Part shown: one piece after another, positions 17,339 through 25,257 of the stretch
Numbering within the stretch: the first letter of the stretch is position 1
Layout: every line of letters starts with the position of its first letter
From: Ruthenibacterium lactatiformans
Lineage (GTDB): Bacteria > Bacillota > Clostridia > Oscillospirales > Ruminococcaceae
DNA length: 64,000 nucleotides
Assembly: GCF_000949455.1 (NCBI RefSeq)
Contig: NZ_JXXK01000015.1
Span: forward strand, 31,586 to 95,585
Direction of reading: 5' to 3'
Position numbers and translations under genes: made by a program
The notes under the pieces: model-generated
Told to the model about the DNA's origin: nothing
Seen by the model: the letters and a program-made list of their open reading frames with translations, nothing else
The model's database searches: none

Positions 17339-18340
17339 ATGCAGGAACGCCACATCACCACGCCCGGCCCCGTGCTGGACGAACACGGCGTCATCACGCC
17401 CGGCTATTCGGAACGGTCCATTTGTACTTACCGCCGCGCAGATATCAAAGCCCCGTTCTACCGCATCAAGGAATGGGACTTCTATCAGGTGTCCGACGGC
17501 GAAAAGTGTCTCCAGTTTACATATGGCCATGCCTCTTATGCGGGCCAGGTAGCGGTGATGCTGTTCAACTTCAAAACGGGTGAAGTCATCGCCAATATCA
17601 GCAAGCTGCTCGCCCTGCCCTTCGGCAGCCTGCATCTGCCTGAAAACGCCGAGCAGGACAGCGATATATGCTACGACAAAGGCGGCGTGCACCTGCGCTT
17701 TAAAGTGGAGGGCGACACGCGTTACCTTTCGTTTTCCGCGCCGGATTTTGAAGCGAACATCACGCTGGAGCGCAAAAACCCCTATTCTCTGGTCATCCAT
17801 ATCCCCTTTGATGAATACAAAACAGCGTTCTATTATAACCACAAGATCAACTGCATGACGGCCCGCGGCCGGGCGGTATGCGGAGGAAAGGAATACATTT
17901 TCGGAGACGGTGCCTTCGGCCTGCTGGACTGGGGGCGCGGCGTGTGGCCGTTCCACAATGAATGGTACTGGTCCAACGGCACCGGCACAGTGGACGGCAA
18001 AATTTTCGGCTTCAACCTGGGAACCGGCTTCGGCAACACCAGCCAGGCCACCGAAAACATGCTGTTCTACAACGGGAAATACCATAAGCTGGGCCGCGTG
18101 CATTTTGACCTGGACACCGAATACATGAAGCCCTGGCGGCTGTATGACGACGAGGGCCGCCTGGACCTGACCCTGACGCCGTGCTATGACCGCACCACCC
18201 GCATGAAAGTGCTGTTCGTGGACAACTGCTGCCACCAGATGTTCGGCGGCTTTTCAGGCAGAGCCGTGCTGGACGACGGCACCGTGCTGCAGATCGACGA
18301 TCTGCAGGCTTTTGCCGAACACGCAGTGAACAACTGGTAG
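17339..18340 (+). CDS. DUF2804 family protein
   Basis: The 333-residue protein matches the DUF2804 family, whose biochemical role is not established. Recognisable stretches are ITTPGPVLDEHG near the start, then KEWDFYQVSDG, FGDGAFGLLDWGRGVWPF, WYWSNGTG and the C-terminal CCHQMFGGFSGR. The fold is probably beta-rich and lacks a signal peptide, so it is cytoplasmic. ATG 17339 is chosen for the GGGGGAGG upstream; the ORF opens earlier only because no stop intervenes. It is monocistronic, between the adhE terminator and two tandem terminators. Confidence 0.85.
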   Translation: MQERHITTPGPVLDEHGVITPGYSERSICTYRRADIKAPFYRIKEWDFYQVSDGEKCLQFTYGHASYAGQVAVMLFNFKTGEVIANISKLLALPFGSLHLPENAEQDSDICYDKGGVHLRFKVEGDTRYLSFSAPDFEANITLERKNPYSLVIHIPFDEYKTAFYYNHKINCMTARGRAVCGGKEYIFGDGAFGLLDWGRGVWPFHNEWYWSNGTGTVDGKIFGFNLGTGFGNTSQATENMLFYNGKYHKLGRVHFDLDTEYMKPWRLYDDEGRLDLTLTPCYDRTTRMKVLFVDNCCHQMFGGFSGRAVLDDGTVLQIDDLQAFAEHAVNNW

Positions 18341-18366
18341 GCTCACCTGCTCAAATCAAACCAACA

Positions 18367-18409
18367 GGCGCGCCGCTTCCCTTTTCAGGGAGCGGCGCGC
18401 CGCTTTTTT
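18367..18409 (+). terminator. Terminator of the DUF2804 gene
   Basis: A GC-rich stem of about 14 bp with one bulge (18367-18381 with 18388-18401) is followed by six T from 18404. Confidence 0.88.
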
Positions 18410-18415
18410 CCGCGA

Positions 18416-18457
18416 AACAGGGCGGGATATGCCGAAGCGCGTCCCGCCCTGTTTTTT
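18416..18457 (+). terminator. Second tandem terminator
   Basis: A 12-bp stem (18416-18427 with 18442-18453) is followed by a T-tract. With the previous hairpin it insulates the sporulation operon from readthrough. Confidence 0.85.
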
Positions 18458-18615
18458 CGCGTTTGCGCGCACATATTCCGCCCCGCGTCTGCAAACACTT
18501 TTACCACTGCCGTAAGATCCTATGCCTTCCCGGGCCGGAACGCATCCAACAAGGCTTTGGGGACGGTATGAAAACGGCCGCCGCAAATATGTTTCGCAGA
18601 AGGAGCGACAGAAAA

Positions 18616-19068
18616 ATGAAACTGGACGCAAAAAAATACGACGAGATGCGCAAGGCCGCGTCGCCGCCCTCGCCGCTTTTGAAGGACTGCCTGTGGGCGT
18701 TTTTCGTGGGCGGCGCCATCTGCCTTTTGGGCGAGGGCCTGCGCATGCTGTATGCGGCCCTGGGCTTCACACTTACCGACGCTGGCACACTGACGAGCGC
18801 CACGCTCATCGGCCTGTCGGCCTTTACCACAGCAATGGGCTGGTACCAGAAGCTGGCCGCCAAGGCCGGCGCCGGTACACTGGTACCCATCACAGGCTTT
18901 GCCAACGCGGTCGTCGCCCCCGCCATCGAATTCCGCAACGAGGGGCTTGTCTCCGGCGTGGGTGCAAAAATGTTCATCATCGCAGGGCCTGTCATCGTTT
19001 ACGGCATGCTGGCCAGCGTTGTGTGGGGCGTGATCTACCATTTCATCCGCCCGCTGATGGGAGGGTAA
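18616..19068 (+). CDS. spoVAC: Stage V sporulation protein AC
   Basis: The 150-residue membrane protein is part of the SpoVA channel that moves Ca-dipicolinate into the forespore and out again in germination. It has several hydrophobic segments and the family stretch GAGTLVPITGFANAVVAPAIEF, with EGLVSGVGAKMF following. ATG 18616 is preceded by AAGGAG; in-frame codons upstream would add a basic, non-conserved leader. It is followed by spoVAD three bases after the stop, in the usual C-D-E order. Confidence 0.95.
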   Translation: MKLDAKKYDEMRKAASPPSPLLKDCLWAFFVGGAICLLGEGLRMLYAALGFTLTDAGTLTSATLIGLSAFTTAMGWYQKLAAKAGAGTLVPITGFANAVVAPAIEFRNEGLVSGVGAKMFIIAGPVIVYGMLASVVWGVIYHFIRPLMGG

Positions 19069-19071
19069 CGC

Positions 19072-20106
19072 ATGCGTAAGGGAGACACCATTCTGTTTGA
19101 AGCTCCGCCCAGCGCCGTCGCATATGCGGCCGTGGGCGGCAAAAAAGAGGCGGAAGGCCCTCTGGCAGACGCCTTTGATATGCTCATCGCCGACACCCTG
19201 TGCGGCGAAAAGACCTGGGAAAAGGCCGAGAGCGATTTTGCCCGCTACTGTCTGGAGGCCGCGCTGAAAAAAGGCCGTCTGCAGGCGGACGCGCTGGACG
19301 CCGTGTTCGCGGGCGACCTGCAGTGCCAGTGCACCGCGTCGGCCTATACGATGCGCGGGTTCGACACCCCGTACCTGGGCCTGTACGGCGCGTGCAGCAC
19401 CATGGCCGAAGGCTTTGGCCTGGCCGCGTGCATGGTGGCAGGCGGCCACATGCAGTATGCCGCGGCCATGAGCAGCAGCCATTTCTGCGCGGCGGAGCGC
19501 CAGTTCCGCACGCCGCTGGACTATGGCGGCAAACGTACGCCCACGGCCCAGTGGACGGTAACAGGCGCCGGTGCCGCCATCCTGGCTCCGGCCGGCGGTC
19601 CGCCCTATGTGCGCGCCGTCACATTCGGCCGCGTGCGGGATTATAACGTCACCGACATCAACAATATGGGCGCGGCCATGGCCCCGGCCGCCTGTGAAAC
19701 GATCCTGCGCTACTTCGCCGATACGGGCGAAAAACCGGAGCACTTTGACGCCATTTTCACCGGGGACCTGGGCTTTGTGGGCCGCACGCTGCTGCTGCAG
19801 TTGCTCAAGGAGGAAGGTCTGCCGCTGGAAAACCATCAGGACTGCGGCCTGCTGGTATACGACCGGGACGCGCAGAACGTTCAGGCGGGCGGGTCCGGCG
19901 CGGGCTGCAGCGCCACGGTTCTGTGCTGCCACGTGCTGCCCGCGCTGCGCGAGGGCCGCATGAAGCGCGTGCTGTTCCTCTCCACCGGCGCGCTGATGAG
20001 CCAAACTACGTTTTTACAGGGCGAGAGCATCCCGGGCGTCGCCCATCTGATCGAGCTTTCTTCCGAATTGCCGGAGGAAACGGAAAAAGGAGGCGGCGTG
20101 CGATGA
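19072..20106 (+). CDS. spoVAD: Stage V sporulation protein AD
   Basis: The 344-residue protein has the thiolase-like fold of SpoVAD, with YGACSTMAEG at the position of the thiolase active-site Cys, and AMSSSHFCAAERQFR, TGAGAAIL and GDLGFVGRTLL downstream. In Bacillus SpoVAD binds dipicolinic acid and is exposed on the spore inner membrane. The stop overlaps the spoVAE start as ATGA. Confidence 0.96.
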   Translation: MRKGDTILFEAPPSAVAYAAVGGKKEAEGPLADAFDMLIADTLCGEKTWEKAESDFARYCLEAALKKGRLQADALDAVFAGDLQCQCTASAYTMRGFDTPYLGLYGACSTMAEGFGLAACMVAGGHMQYAAAMSSSHFCAAERQFRTPLDYGGKRTPTAQWTVTGAGAAILAPAGGPPYVRAVTFGRVRDYNVTDINNMGAAMAPAACETILRYFADTGEKPEHFDAIFTGDLGFVGRTLLLQLLKEEGLPLENHQDCGLLVYDRDAQNVQAGGSGAGCSATVLCCHVLPALREGRMKRVLFLSTGALMSQTTFLQGESIPGVAHLIELSSELPEETEKGGGVR

Positions 20107-20459
20107 ATTTTGTATGGGCGTTTCTTGTGGGAGGGCTGATCTGCGTGGTAGGCCAGCTCCTCATCGACCTGACCAAGCTTACCCCCGCGCGCATTCTGGT
20201 GCTGTACGTTGTGGCGGGCGTGGTGCTCAGCGCGCTGGGCTGGTACGATCCGCTGGTTGATTTTGCAGGCGCGGGCGCCACGGTGCCGCTCATCGGCTTC
20301 GGGCACCTGCTGGCCCAGGGCGTAATGGATTCTGTGGCGCAGAGCGGCCTTGTGGGCGCGCTGACGGGCGGCTTTACGGCCGCCGCGGGCGGTGTGACAG
20401 CCTCGTTGACGGCGGGCTTTCTGGCCGCGCTGCTGGGCAAAAGCCGGGACCAGAGCTGA
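20103..20459 (+). CDS. spoVAE: Stage V sporulation protein AE
   Basis: The 118-residue polytopic membrane protein resembles SpoVAC in topology. Family features are FLVGGLICVVGQLLID at the start and VPLIGFGHLLAQGVM in the centre. It completes the SpoVA Ca-DPA channel genes. ATG 20103 overlaps the spoVAD stop by 4 bases, indicating translational coupling. No spoVAA, AB or AF is present. Confidence 0.94.
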   Translation: MNFVWAFLVGGLICVVGQLLIDLTKLTPARILVLYVVAGVVLSALGWYDPLVDFAGAGATVPLIGFGHLLAQGVMDSVAQSGLVGALTGGFTAAAGGVTASLTAGFLAALLGKSRDQS

Positions 20460-20501
20460 CCCCGCTGCGCCGGGCGCAGAACCCGGCCAAGGCACGACAA
20501 A

Positions 20502-20536
20502 AAACCCGCTGTTCAGACGAACAGCGGGTTTATTTG
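20502..20536. terminator. Bidirectional terminator between spoVAE and rpsT
   Basis: A 13-bp perfect stem (20502-20514 with 20519-20531) with an AGAC loop is flanked by A-rich and T-rich tracts, serving the convergent spoVAE and rpsT transcripts. Confidence 0.9.
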
Positions 20537-20546
20537 AAAGCGTAGC

Positions 20547-20810
20547 TTACTTGCCGGCTTTGTCTGCGGCCTTGGCCAGACGGGAAACCTTGCGGGAAGC
20601 CGTGTTCTTGTGAAGCACACCTTTCGCCGCGGCCTTGTCGATCGCGACGACAGCAGCCTTCACAGCAGCGTCTTTGTCGGCGGCGCCGGCGGAAATGGCG
20701 GCGTCTGCCTTCTTGACGACTGTTTTCAGGTTGGACTTGATCGCTTTGTTGTGCAGAGCCTCTTTTTTCGCCTGCACCACACGGTCTTTCTGCGACTTAA
20801 TATTAGGCAT
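20547..20810 (-). CDS. rpsT: 30S ribosomal protein S20
   Basis: The 87-residue, Lys/Ala-rich protein begins MPNIKSQKDRVVQAKKEALHN and ends KNTASRKVSRLAKAADKAGK, typical of S20, which binds 16S rRNA in the body of the small subunit. AAGGAGGTGG precedes the start. It is transcribed alone from a promoter at 20847-20875. The rpsT-gpr adjacency is conserved in many clostridia. Confidence 0.97.
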   Translation of the reverse strand: MPNIKSQKDRVVQAKKEALHNKAIKSNLKTVVKKADAAISAGAADKDAAVKAAVVAIDKAAAKGVLHKNTASRKVSRLAKAADKAGK

Positions 20811-20846
20811 CGTACCACCTCCTTAATACCCATAACAGTGCAATTT

Positions 20847-20875
20847 ATAATACCACTTTTTGCCCCGCAAGGCAA
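20847..20875 (-). promoter_or_regulatory. rpsT promoter
   Basis: On the minus strand TTGCCT (20875-20870) and TATTAT (20852-20847) are spaced by 17 bases, about 40 bases before the rpsT start. Confidence 0.7.
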
Positions 20876-20934
20876 GCCTTTTTTTGAAAAAAGCGCCCAA
20901 ACAGGCGCATTATCTCCCGAAAGGAAGGAATATC

Positions 20935-21735
20935 ATGGCAGTATACACGGATATCGCCGCCGAACTGTATCCCGAATCCCGCGGGAGCGTCCCCCGCGGC
21001 GTCAAGACCTTCACGGCCACCGCGTCGGGCATCGGCCTGACGCGGGTGGAGATTGAGCGCAGCGGCCTGCGCCGCCCCAAAGGACGGTACATCACGCTGG
21101 ATATGCCCCAGTTCGCCGCCATCGACGACCGCAACGAGGCTTATGTATGGGCCATTGCCAGCCAGCTGCGCGCGCTTCTGCCCAAGGAGGGGCTTGTCCT
21201 GGTAGCCGGAGTGGGCAACCGGGCCGTCACCGCGGATGCCCTTGGCCCCGAAACCGCGGACCGCGTTTTCGTCACACGCCATCTGTGCGAACACCCGGAC
21301 GCCGGGGACGATGTAGCGCTGCGGCCCGTAGCCGCGTTTTCACCGGGGGTAGAGGGCAATACAGGCCTTGCCACAGCCGAGCTTCTGCAAAGCGTGGTGC
21401 GCAGGCTGGAGCCGGCGGCCGTTGTGTGTGTGGACAGCCTGTGTACCTCAGACGTGCGCCGGCTGGGATGCAGCGTCCAGCTTTCCACGGCAGGGCTTTC
21501 GCCCCACACTGCGCCGCCGCTCACGCAGCAGACGCTGGGCGTGCCCGTGGTAGCCGTAGGCGTGCCCACCGTTATGGAGGCCGACACGATGCTGGGCGCA
21601 AAACGCCCGCTGGTGGTGACGCCCAAGGACATCGACGCCATCATCCGCCGGGGCGCGACGCTGCTGGCGCTGGCCATCAATAAAGCGCTGCAGCCGGCGC
21701 TCTCGGTGGGAGAGCTGACGTTCCTTACCTCTTAA
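20935..21735 (+). CDS. gpr: Spore germination protease GPR
   Basis: The 266-residue A25-family aspartate protease degrades small acid-soluble spore proteins during germination. It shows ELYPESRGSVPRGV near the start, VLVAGVGNRAVTADALGP, VCVDSLCTSDVRRLG and VPVVAVGVPTVMEADTML, all characteristic of GPR. The enzyme is made as a zymogen in the forespore and cut near its N-terminus. ATG 20935 has AAGGAAGG upstream; the longer ORF start lies in the rpsT promoter region and is unlikely. Confidence 0.95.
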   Translation: MAVYTDIAAELYPESRGSVPRGVKTFTATASGIGLTRVEIERSGLRRPKGRYITLDMPQFAAIDDRNEAYVWAIASQLRALLPKEGLVLVAGVGNRAVTADALGPETADRVFVTRHLCEHPDAGDDVALRPVAAFSPGVEGNTGLATAELLQSVVRRLEPAAVVCVDSLCTSDVRRLGCSVQLSTAGLSPHTAPPLTQQTLGVPVVAVGVPTVMEADTMLGAKRPLVVTPKDIDAIIRRGATLLALAINKALQPALSVGELTFLTS

Positions 21736-21750
21736 TAGATACGTCCCCTT

Positions 21751-22296
21751 TTATTTGAACGAGTTTTCTATCTCCTTTATTCTGTTTTCTATCAGATATG
21801 CGCTCATATCTCTTTCTTCTGCATAACCCCTTGTTTGTCTTATCTCATCTCTACTGTTAAAACTAAAGCCAAACATTTTATCTGCCCGTTCCGGATCTGA
21901 TTTGAACCGGACCTCCTCCATAAAATGCTTCATTTCTTTGTTTTTGAACGCAAGCATGATTTCTTCCCACCGAATTGCTTTACTTGGTGTATCTGGTTCA
22001 GAGGGGAATTGTGCATAGAGTCCAAGCAAAATAAACCAATCCGCATTATCTTGGGGCGTGAATCGGTTGAACCAAAGCATATTTTGATATCTCTTATTTG
22101 GGTGACGATAGGCTCTTGACATCTTGACCTGAATCGTATTGACCAGATTCACCCCACTACAGAATTTATACAGTAACAGGTCGATTCCTTTTTCCTGCGC
22201 CGATGTGGGAACAAACACTGACGCATTCTTTATGTTGTCTGATAAATACTGCGCCACAGCAAATTCGCCGTATTGTATTGTGAACTTTGCCTGCAA
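21751..22296 (-). CDS. Putative PD-(D/E)XK-type nuclease, otherwise unrecognised
   Basis: The 181-residue protein matches no family that I can name with confidence. It carries a short Asp-x(n)-Gln-x-Lys arrangement, QEKGIDLLLYK (Asp39) then NTIQVKMSR (Gln56, Lys58), the layout seen in restriction-endonuclease-like folds. Further conserved-looking parts are MLWFNRF and a charged C-terminal helix. The start is TTG 22296 with AAGGAGG seven bases upstream. Base use is clearly more AT-rich than the neighbours, suggesting acquisition. It is convergent with gpr, only 15 bases apart. Confidence 0.5.
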   Translation of the reverse strand: MQAKFTIQYGEFAVAQYLSDNIKNASVFVPTSAQEKGIDLLLYKFCSGVNLVNTIQVKMSRAYRHPNKRYQNMLWFNRFTPQDNADWFILLGLYAQFPSEPDTPSKAIRWEEIMLAFKNKEMKHFMEEVRFKSDPERADKMFGFSFNSRDEIRQTRGYAEERDMSAYLIENRIKEIENSFK

Positions 22297-22341
22297 CTTT
22301 AAGCCTCCTTATACGATACACAGCGAGAGGAATGTTTCCTC

Positions 22342-23058
22342 TTACCTGTTTTGTAAGCCGTTTATTCTATAATTTACCGCATCTCGCGCATCCTGCCCAA
22401 CCGCTGAAGCGCGCAAAACCGCCCCGGCCCAGCGCACCAGCAGCGCATAATGCTCCGGCGCCTCCTGCGGCGTGAATGCCTTTTGCCCGCGCCCCGCCAG
22501 CACGGCCCGGCTGTCCGCGTCGGGCAGATGCCGCTCCAGCGCGGCGGCGTCCTCACAGTACACGCCCGACGCGGCAAAGGCCTGCGCCTGCAGGACAAAA
22601 AACGCGGCCTTGTACAGCGCAGGCAGATTGGCAGAGACATCCTCGAACAAAAAGCTGTGACACGCCGCGTGATATACATTCGCCGCGCCCATGTGCAGGG
22701 CGCCACGCGCGTCCCGCGGGCACAACAGCGCGCCCACCTCCGAAAGTGAACCGTACAGCGCCTCTGTGTCATGGTAAAACTGGAACAGGTCCGCCCGGGG
22801 CCAAGCCAGCAGCTCTTTCCTGCCTGAAACAAAGCCGCAGGCCTTTTCGCTGTCCGGCATGCTGCGCACCAATTCCCGGTAAGCCGACAGGTCGGCCGTG
22901 TCCAGCCTGTCCAAAATGAGCACAAAATCAATGTCGCTGCTCTCTGTGGCCGCACCCCGCCGGACACTGCCCTGCAGCCCCATAAACCATACCCGCGCAC
23001 CAAAACGCGCCAGCGCCTTTTCTGCAAGCATTTTGGCCCACGCCCTGTGATCTGTCAT
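22342..23058 (-). CDS. Nucleotidyltransferase-domain protein with HEPN-like helical tail
   Basis: The 238-residue protein begins with a minimal nucleotidyltransferase domain: LQGSVRRGAATESSDIDFVLI, with Gly30-Ser31 and Asp42/Asp44 as the metal-binding signature of the pol-beta superfamily. The C-terminal half is helical and Ala-rich (FLFEDVSANLPALYKAAFFVLQAQAF), resembling HEPN or kanamycin-nucleotidyltransferase C-terminal domains. Such proteins modify small molecules, RNA or protein partners; the target is unknown. It lies just downstream of the TetM-like GTPase gene on the same strand. Confidence 0.65.
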   Translation of the reverse strand: MTDHRAWAKMLAEKALARFGARVWFMGLQGSVRRGAATESSDIDFVLILDRLDTADLSAYRELVRSMPDSEKACGFVSGRKELLAWPRADLFQFYHDTEALYGSLSEVGALLCPRDARGALHMGAANVYHAACHSFLFEDVSANLPALYKAAFFVLQAQAFAASGVYCEDAAALERHLPDADSRAVLAGRGQKAFTPQEAPEHYALLVRWAGAVLRASAVGQDARDAVNYRINGLQNR

Positions 23059-23142
23059 AATTCCCTCCCTGTGACAATGGTGAATCTCTTTTTCCTCCGC
23101 CTGCCGCCCGTGGGCGAACGGCGGTTCAGGTCCCGGCTGCTT

Positions 23143-25119
23143 TTATTTTAACTGGATGTGCATTTGGGCCGGTGCCTCGTTCCATTTGACGGGATACCCC
23201 GCTCCGTGGCTGCAAAATACGGAATCCGGCGTGTTTTCCACATCCCTCTCCGGGTCGTAGCCGGTTTGTTCGGCCAGGTACTGCTGCTGTGCGGGCGTAC
23301 AGGGATGATATGCCTCGAACGCCAGCGAAAGCTGCGTCCGTCCCTTGCCCAGCGCGGTCAGCTCCCGGGCATAGGCCTGCATCTGTGCCACAGGGCATGT
23401 ACCCGTCACAGCCACCCGGCCGTTGCGGCCTGTCACAGGCGCTTCATACCGGCCGCCCATACGCGGTATGTCGGACAGGATACGCCCTGCCAGCGCCGCA
23501 TCCGCCTCTGCCGTGAAAGAATACCATGGCTCCAGCAGCACGCTTTCCGCCTGCATCAGCCCCTGGCGCACCGCACGGTATACGGCCTGGCGGAAATCCC
23601 CGCCCTCGGTGTGCTTCAGATGGGCGCGCCCGGCCAGCAGCGTCACGCGCACGTCTGTCAGCGGCGCGCCGGTAAGCACGCCCCGGTGGCTCTTTTCCAG
23701 AACGTGGGTGCGGATGAGATTCTGCCAATTCTGTGCCAGCACATCGGTATGGCATTCACTGTCAAACGTTATGCCGCTTCCCGGCGCGCCCGGAGAAAGG
23801 CGCAGGTGTACCTCGGCATAGTGGCGCAGCGGCTCGAAATGGCCGCAGCCCACTACGGCGTTCGCGATGGTTTCCCTGTACAGCACGCCGCAGGGGCCGA
23901 ACGATACCTCTGCGCCGTACCGCTCCCGCAGCACGGCCTGCAGTACCTCCAGCTGGACCTCTCCCATCACCTGAACGTTCACACGCTGCAGCTCTTCGCT
24001 GAATTCCACGCCCAGCAGCGGCTCCTCGTCCTCCACCTCACGCAGCAGCTCCAGCAGGCGGCGGGGCGGAAGCTCCGGCCCTGCCAATACTTGGGCGGAA
24101 AGCAGCGGCCGCAGTGCGGGCGGCATACCCGGCCGGGCATCCACCCCCACAACATCCCCGGGCATCACCCGGCCCAGACCGGCGGCGGCGCACAGCGTGC
24201 CAGGCCCCGCTTCGGCCAGCGGCGCGCTTTTTCCGCCGCTGTATGCCCGCAGCCCGTTCACCTTGTAATACGCAGTCCCGCCCTTTTCCGGGCAGGCCAC
24301 ATTCTCTTTGGGGCGCAGACGCCCTGCCAACACCTTCAAAAACACGATGCGGCCGCCGTTTTTCTCATGACGCACCTTGTACACACGGGCGCGGAAAAGC
24401 GCGTCTCCGGCCTCTTCCTGCGGTGCGGCGCAGAACGCCGCCAATACGTTCAGCAACGTGTCAACGCCTGTGCCGTTCAGAGCCGCGCCCACCACTGCCG
24501 GACAAACAAGCCCCGCCCGCACCAGTGCGGCGCCGCGCTCCCGGGCGGCCTGCGCGTCATAGCCGCGGACAAGATAATCCTCCATCAGCGTTTCGTCCCG
24601 CGCGGCCAGCTCCTCCGCCAAGGCCTCTCCAATGTCCGCCGCGCAGAAATCCGGCCCGCACGCCAGCACATCCGCCCCCAGGCGTGCGCGTACCGCCGCC
24701 AGCGTTCCGGCAGCATCAGCGGTGGGCAGGTCCGTCTTGTTCAGAAAAAACACCACGGGCACGTCGTTTTGCCGCAGCAGCCGCCAGACGGTCTCCGTAT
24801 GGGCCTGTACGCCCTCCACACAGCTTACCACCAATACCGCGCAGTCCACGGCCCAGATGCTGCGCTCCATCTCGCCGCTGAAATCCGCGTGGCCCGGGGT
24901 GTCGATCAAGCGGAACGGAAGCCCGCAGGCCGTAAACGCCGCTTCGTCGGCAAATACCGTGATGCCGCGGCTGCGCTCGATGACGTCATGGTCCAGACAG
25001 GTGTCGCCGCTGTCCACGCGCCCGGCGCGCCGCAGCGTGCCGCCCCGGTACAAAAGCTGCTCCGAAAGCGTCGTCTTGCCCGCGTCCACATGAGCGAAAA
25101 CGCCCACGACAGTTTCCAT
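23143..25119 (-). CDS. TetM/EF-G-like translational GTPase
   Basis: The 658-residue protein has the ribosomal-protection/EF-G architecture. The G domain carries P-loop AHVDAGKTT (residues 9-17), DTPGHADF, and LNKTDLP as the guanine specificity motif. Later come EF-G-like domains (VNVQVMGEVQLEVLQAVLRERYGAEVSF) and a C-terminal domain IV/V. It is about TetM length but its tail (PCTPAQQQYLAEQTGYDPERD) is not TetM-like. It probably belongs to chromosomal TetM relatives often called elongation factor G-like. Real tetracycline resistance is unproven. Confidence 0.8.
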   Translation of the reverse strand: METVVGVFAHVDAGKTTLSEQLLYRGGTLRRAGRVDSGDTCLDHDVIERSRGITVFADEAAFTACGLPFRLIDTPGHADFSGEMERSIWAVDCAVLVVSCVEGVQAHTETVWRLLRQNDVPVVFFLNKTDLPTADAAGTLAAVRARLGADVLACGPDFCAADIGEALAEELAARDETLMEDYLVRGYDAQAARERGAALVRAGLVCPAVVGAALNGTGVDTLLNVLAAFCAAPQEEAGDALFRARVYKVRHEKNGGRIVFLKVLAGRLRPKENVACPEKGGTAYYKVNGLRAYSGGKSAPLAEAGPGTLCAAAGLGRVMPGDVVGVDARPGMPPALRPLLSAQVLAGPELPPRRLLELLREVEDEEPLLGVEFSEELQRVNVQVMGEVQLEVLQAVLRERYGAEVSFGPCGVLYRETIANAVVGCGHFEPLRHYAEVHLRLSPGAPGSGITFDSECHTDVLAQNWQNLIRTHVLEKSHRGVLTGAPLTDVRVTLLAGRAHLKHTEGGDFRQAVYRAVRQGLMQAESVLLEPWYSFTAEADAALAGRILSDIPRMGGRYEAPVTGRNGRVAVTGTCPVAQMQAYARELTALGKGRTQLSLAFEAYHPCTPAQQQYLAEQTGYDPERDVENTPDSVFCSHGAGYPVKWNEAPAQMHIQLK

Positions 25120-25196
25120 AAAACCGCCCCTTTCCGTGGTAAATACATCTTATTATAGCCGTCGGGCACCGCGCTTTGCAAGCATCGCCCGCCCTG

Positions 25197-25239
25197 CAAA
25201 AAAAGCAGGCGCGCTCCGCACGAAGCGGGGCGCGCCTGC
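25197..25239 (-). terminator. Terminator of the ABC exporter operon
   Basis: A 15-bp stem (25205-25219 with 25225-25239, one G-U) is followed on the minus strand by seven or more T, 19 bases past the last exporter gene. Confidence 0.92.
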
Positions 25240-25257
25240 CGGTGTTTTCCGCGCGCG

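Noticed and set aside
23143..25119. Calling a tetracycline resistance gene tet(M)
   Set aside because: Only the fold and GTPase motifs match; the C-terminal sequence differs and no mobile context surrounds it.
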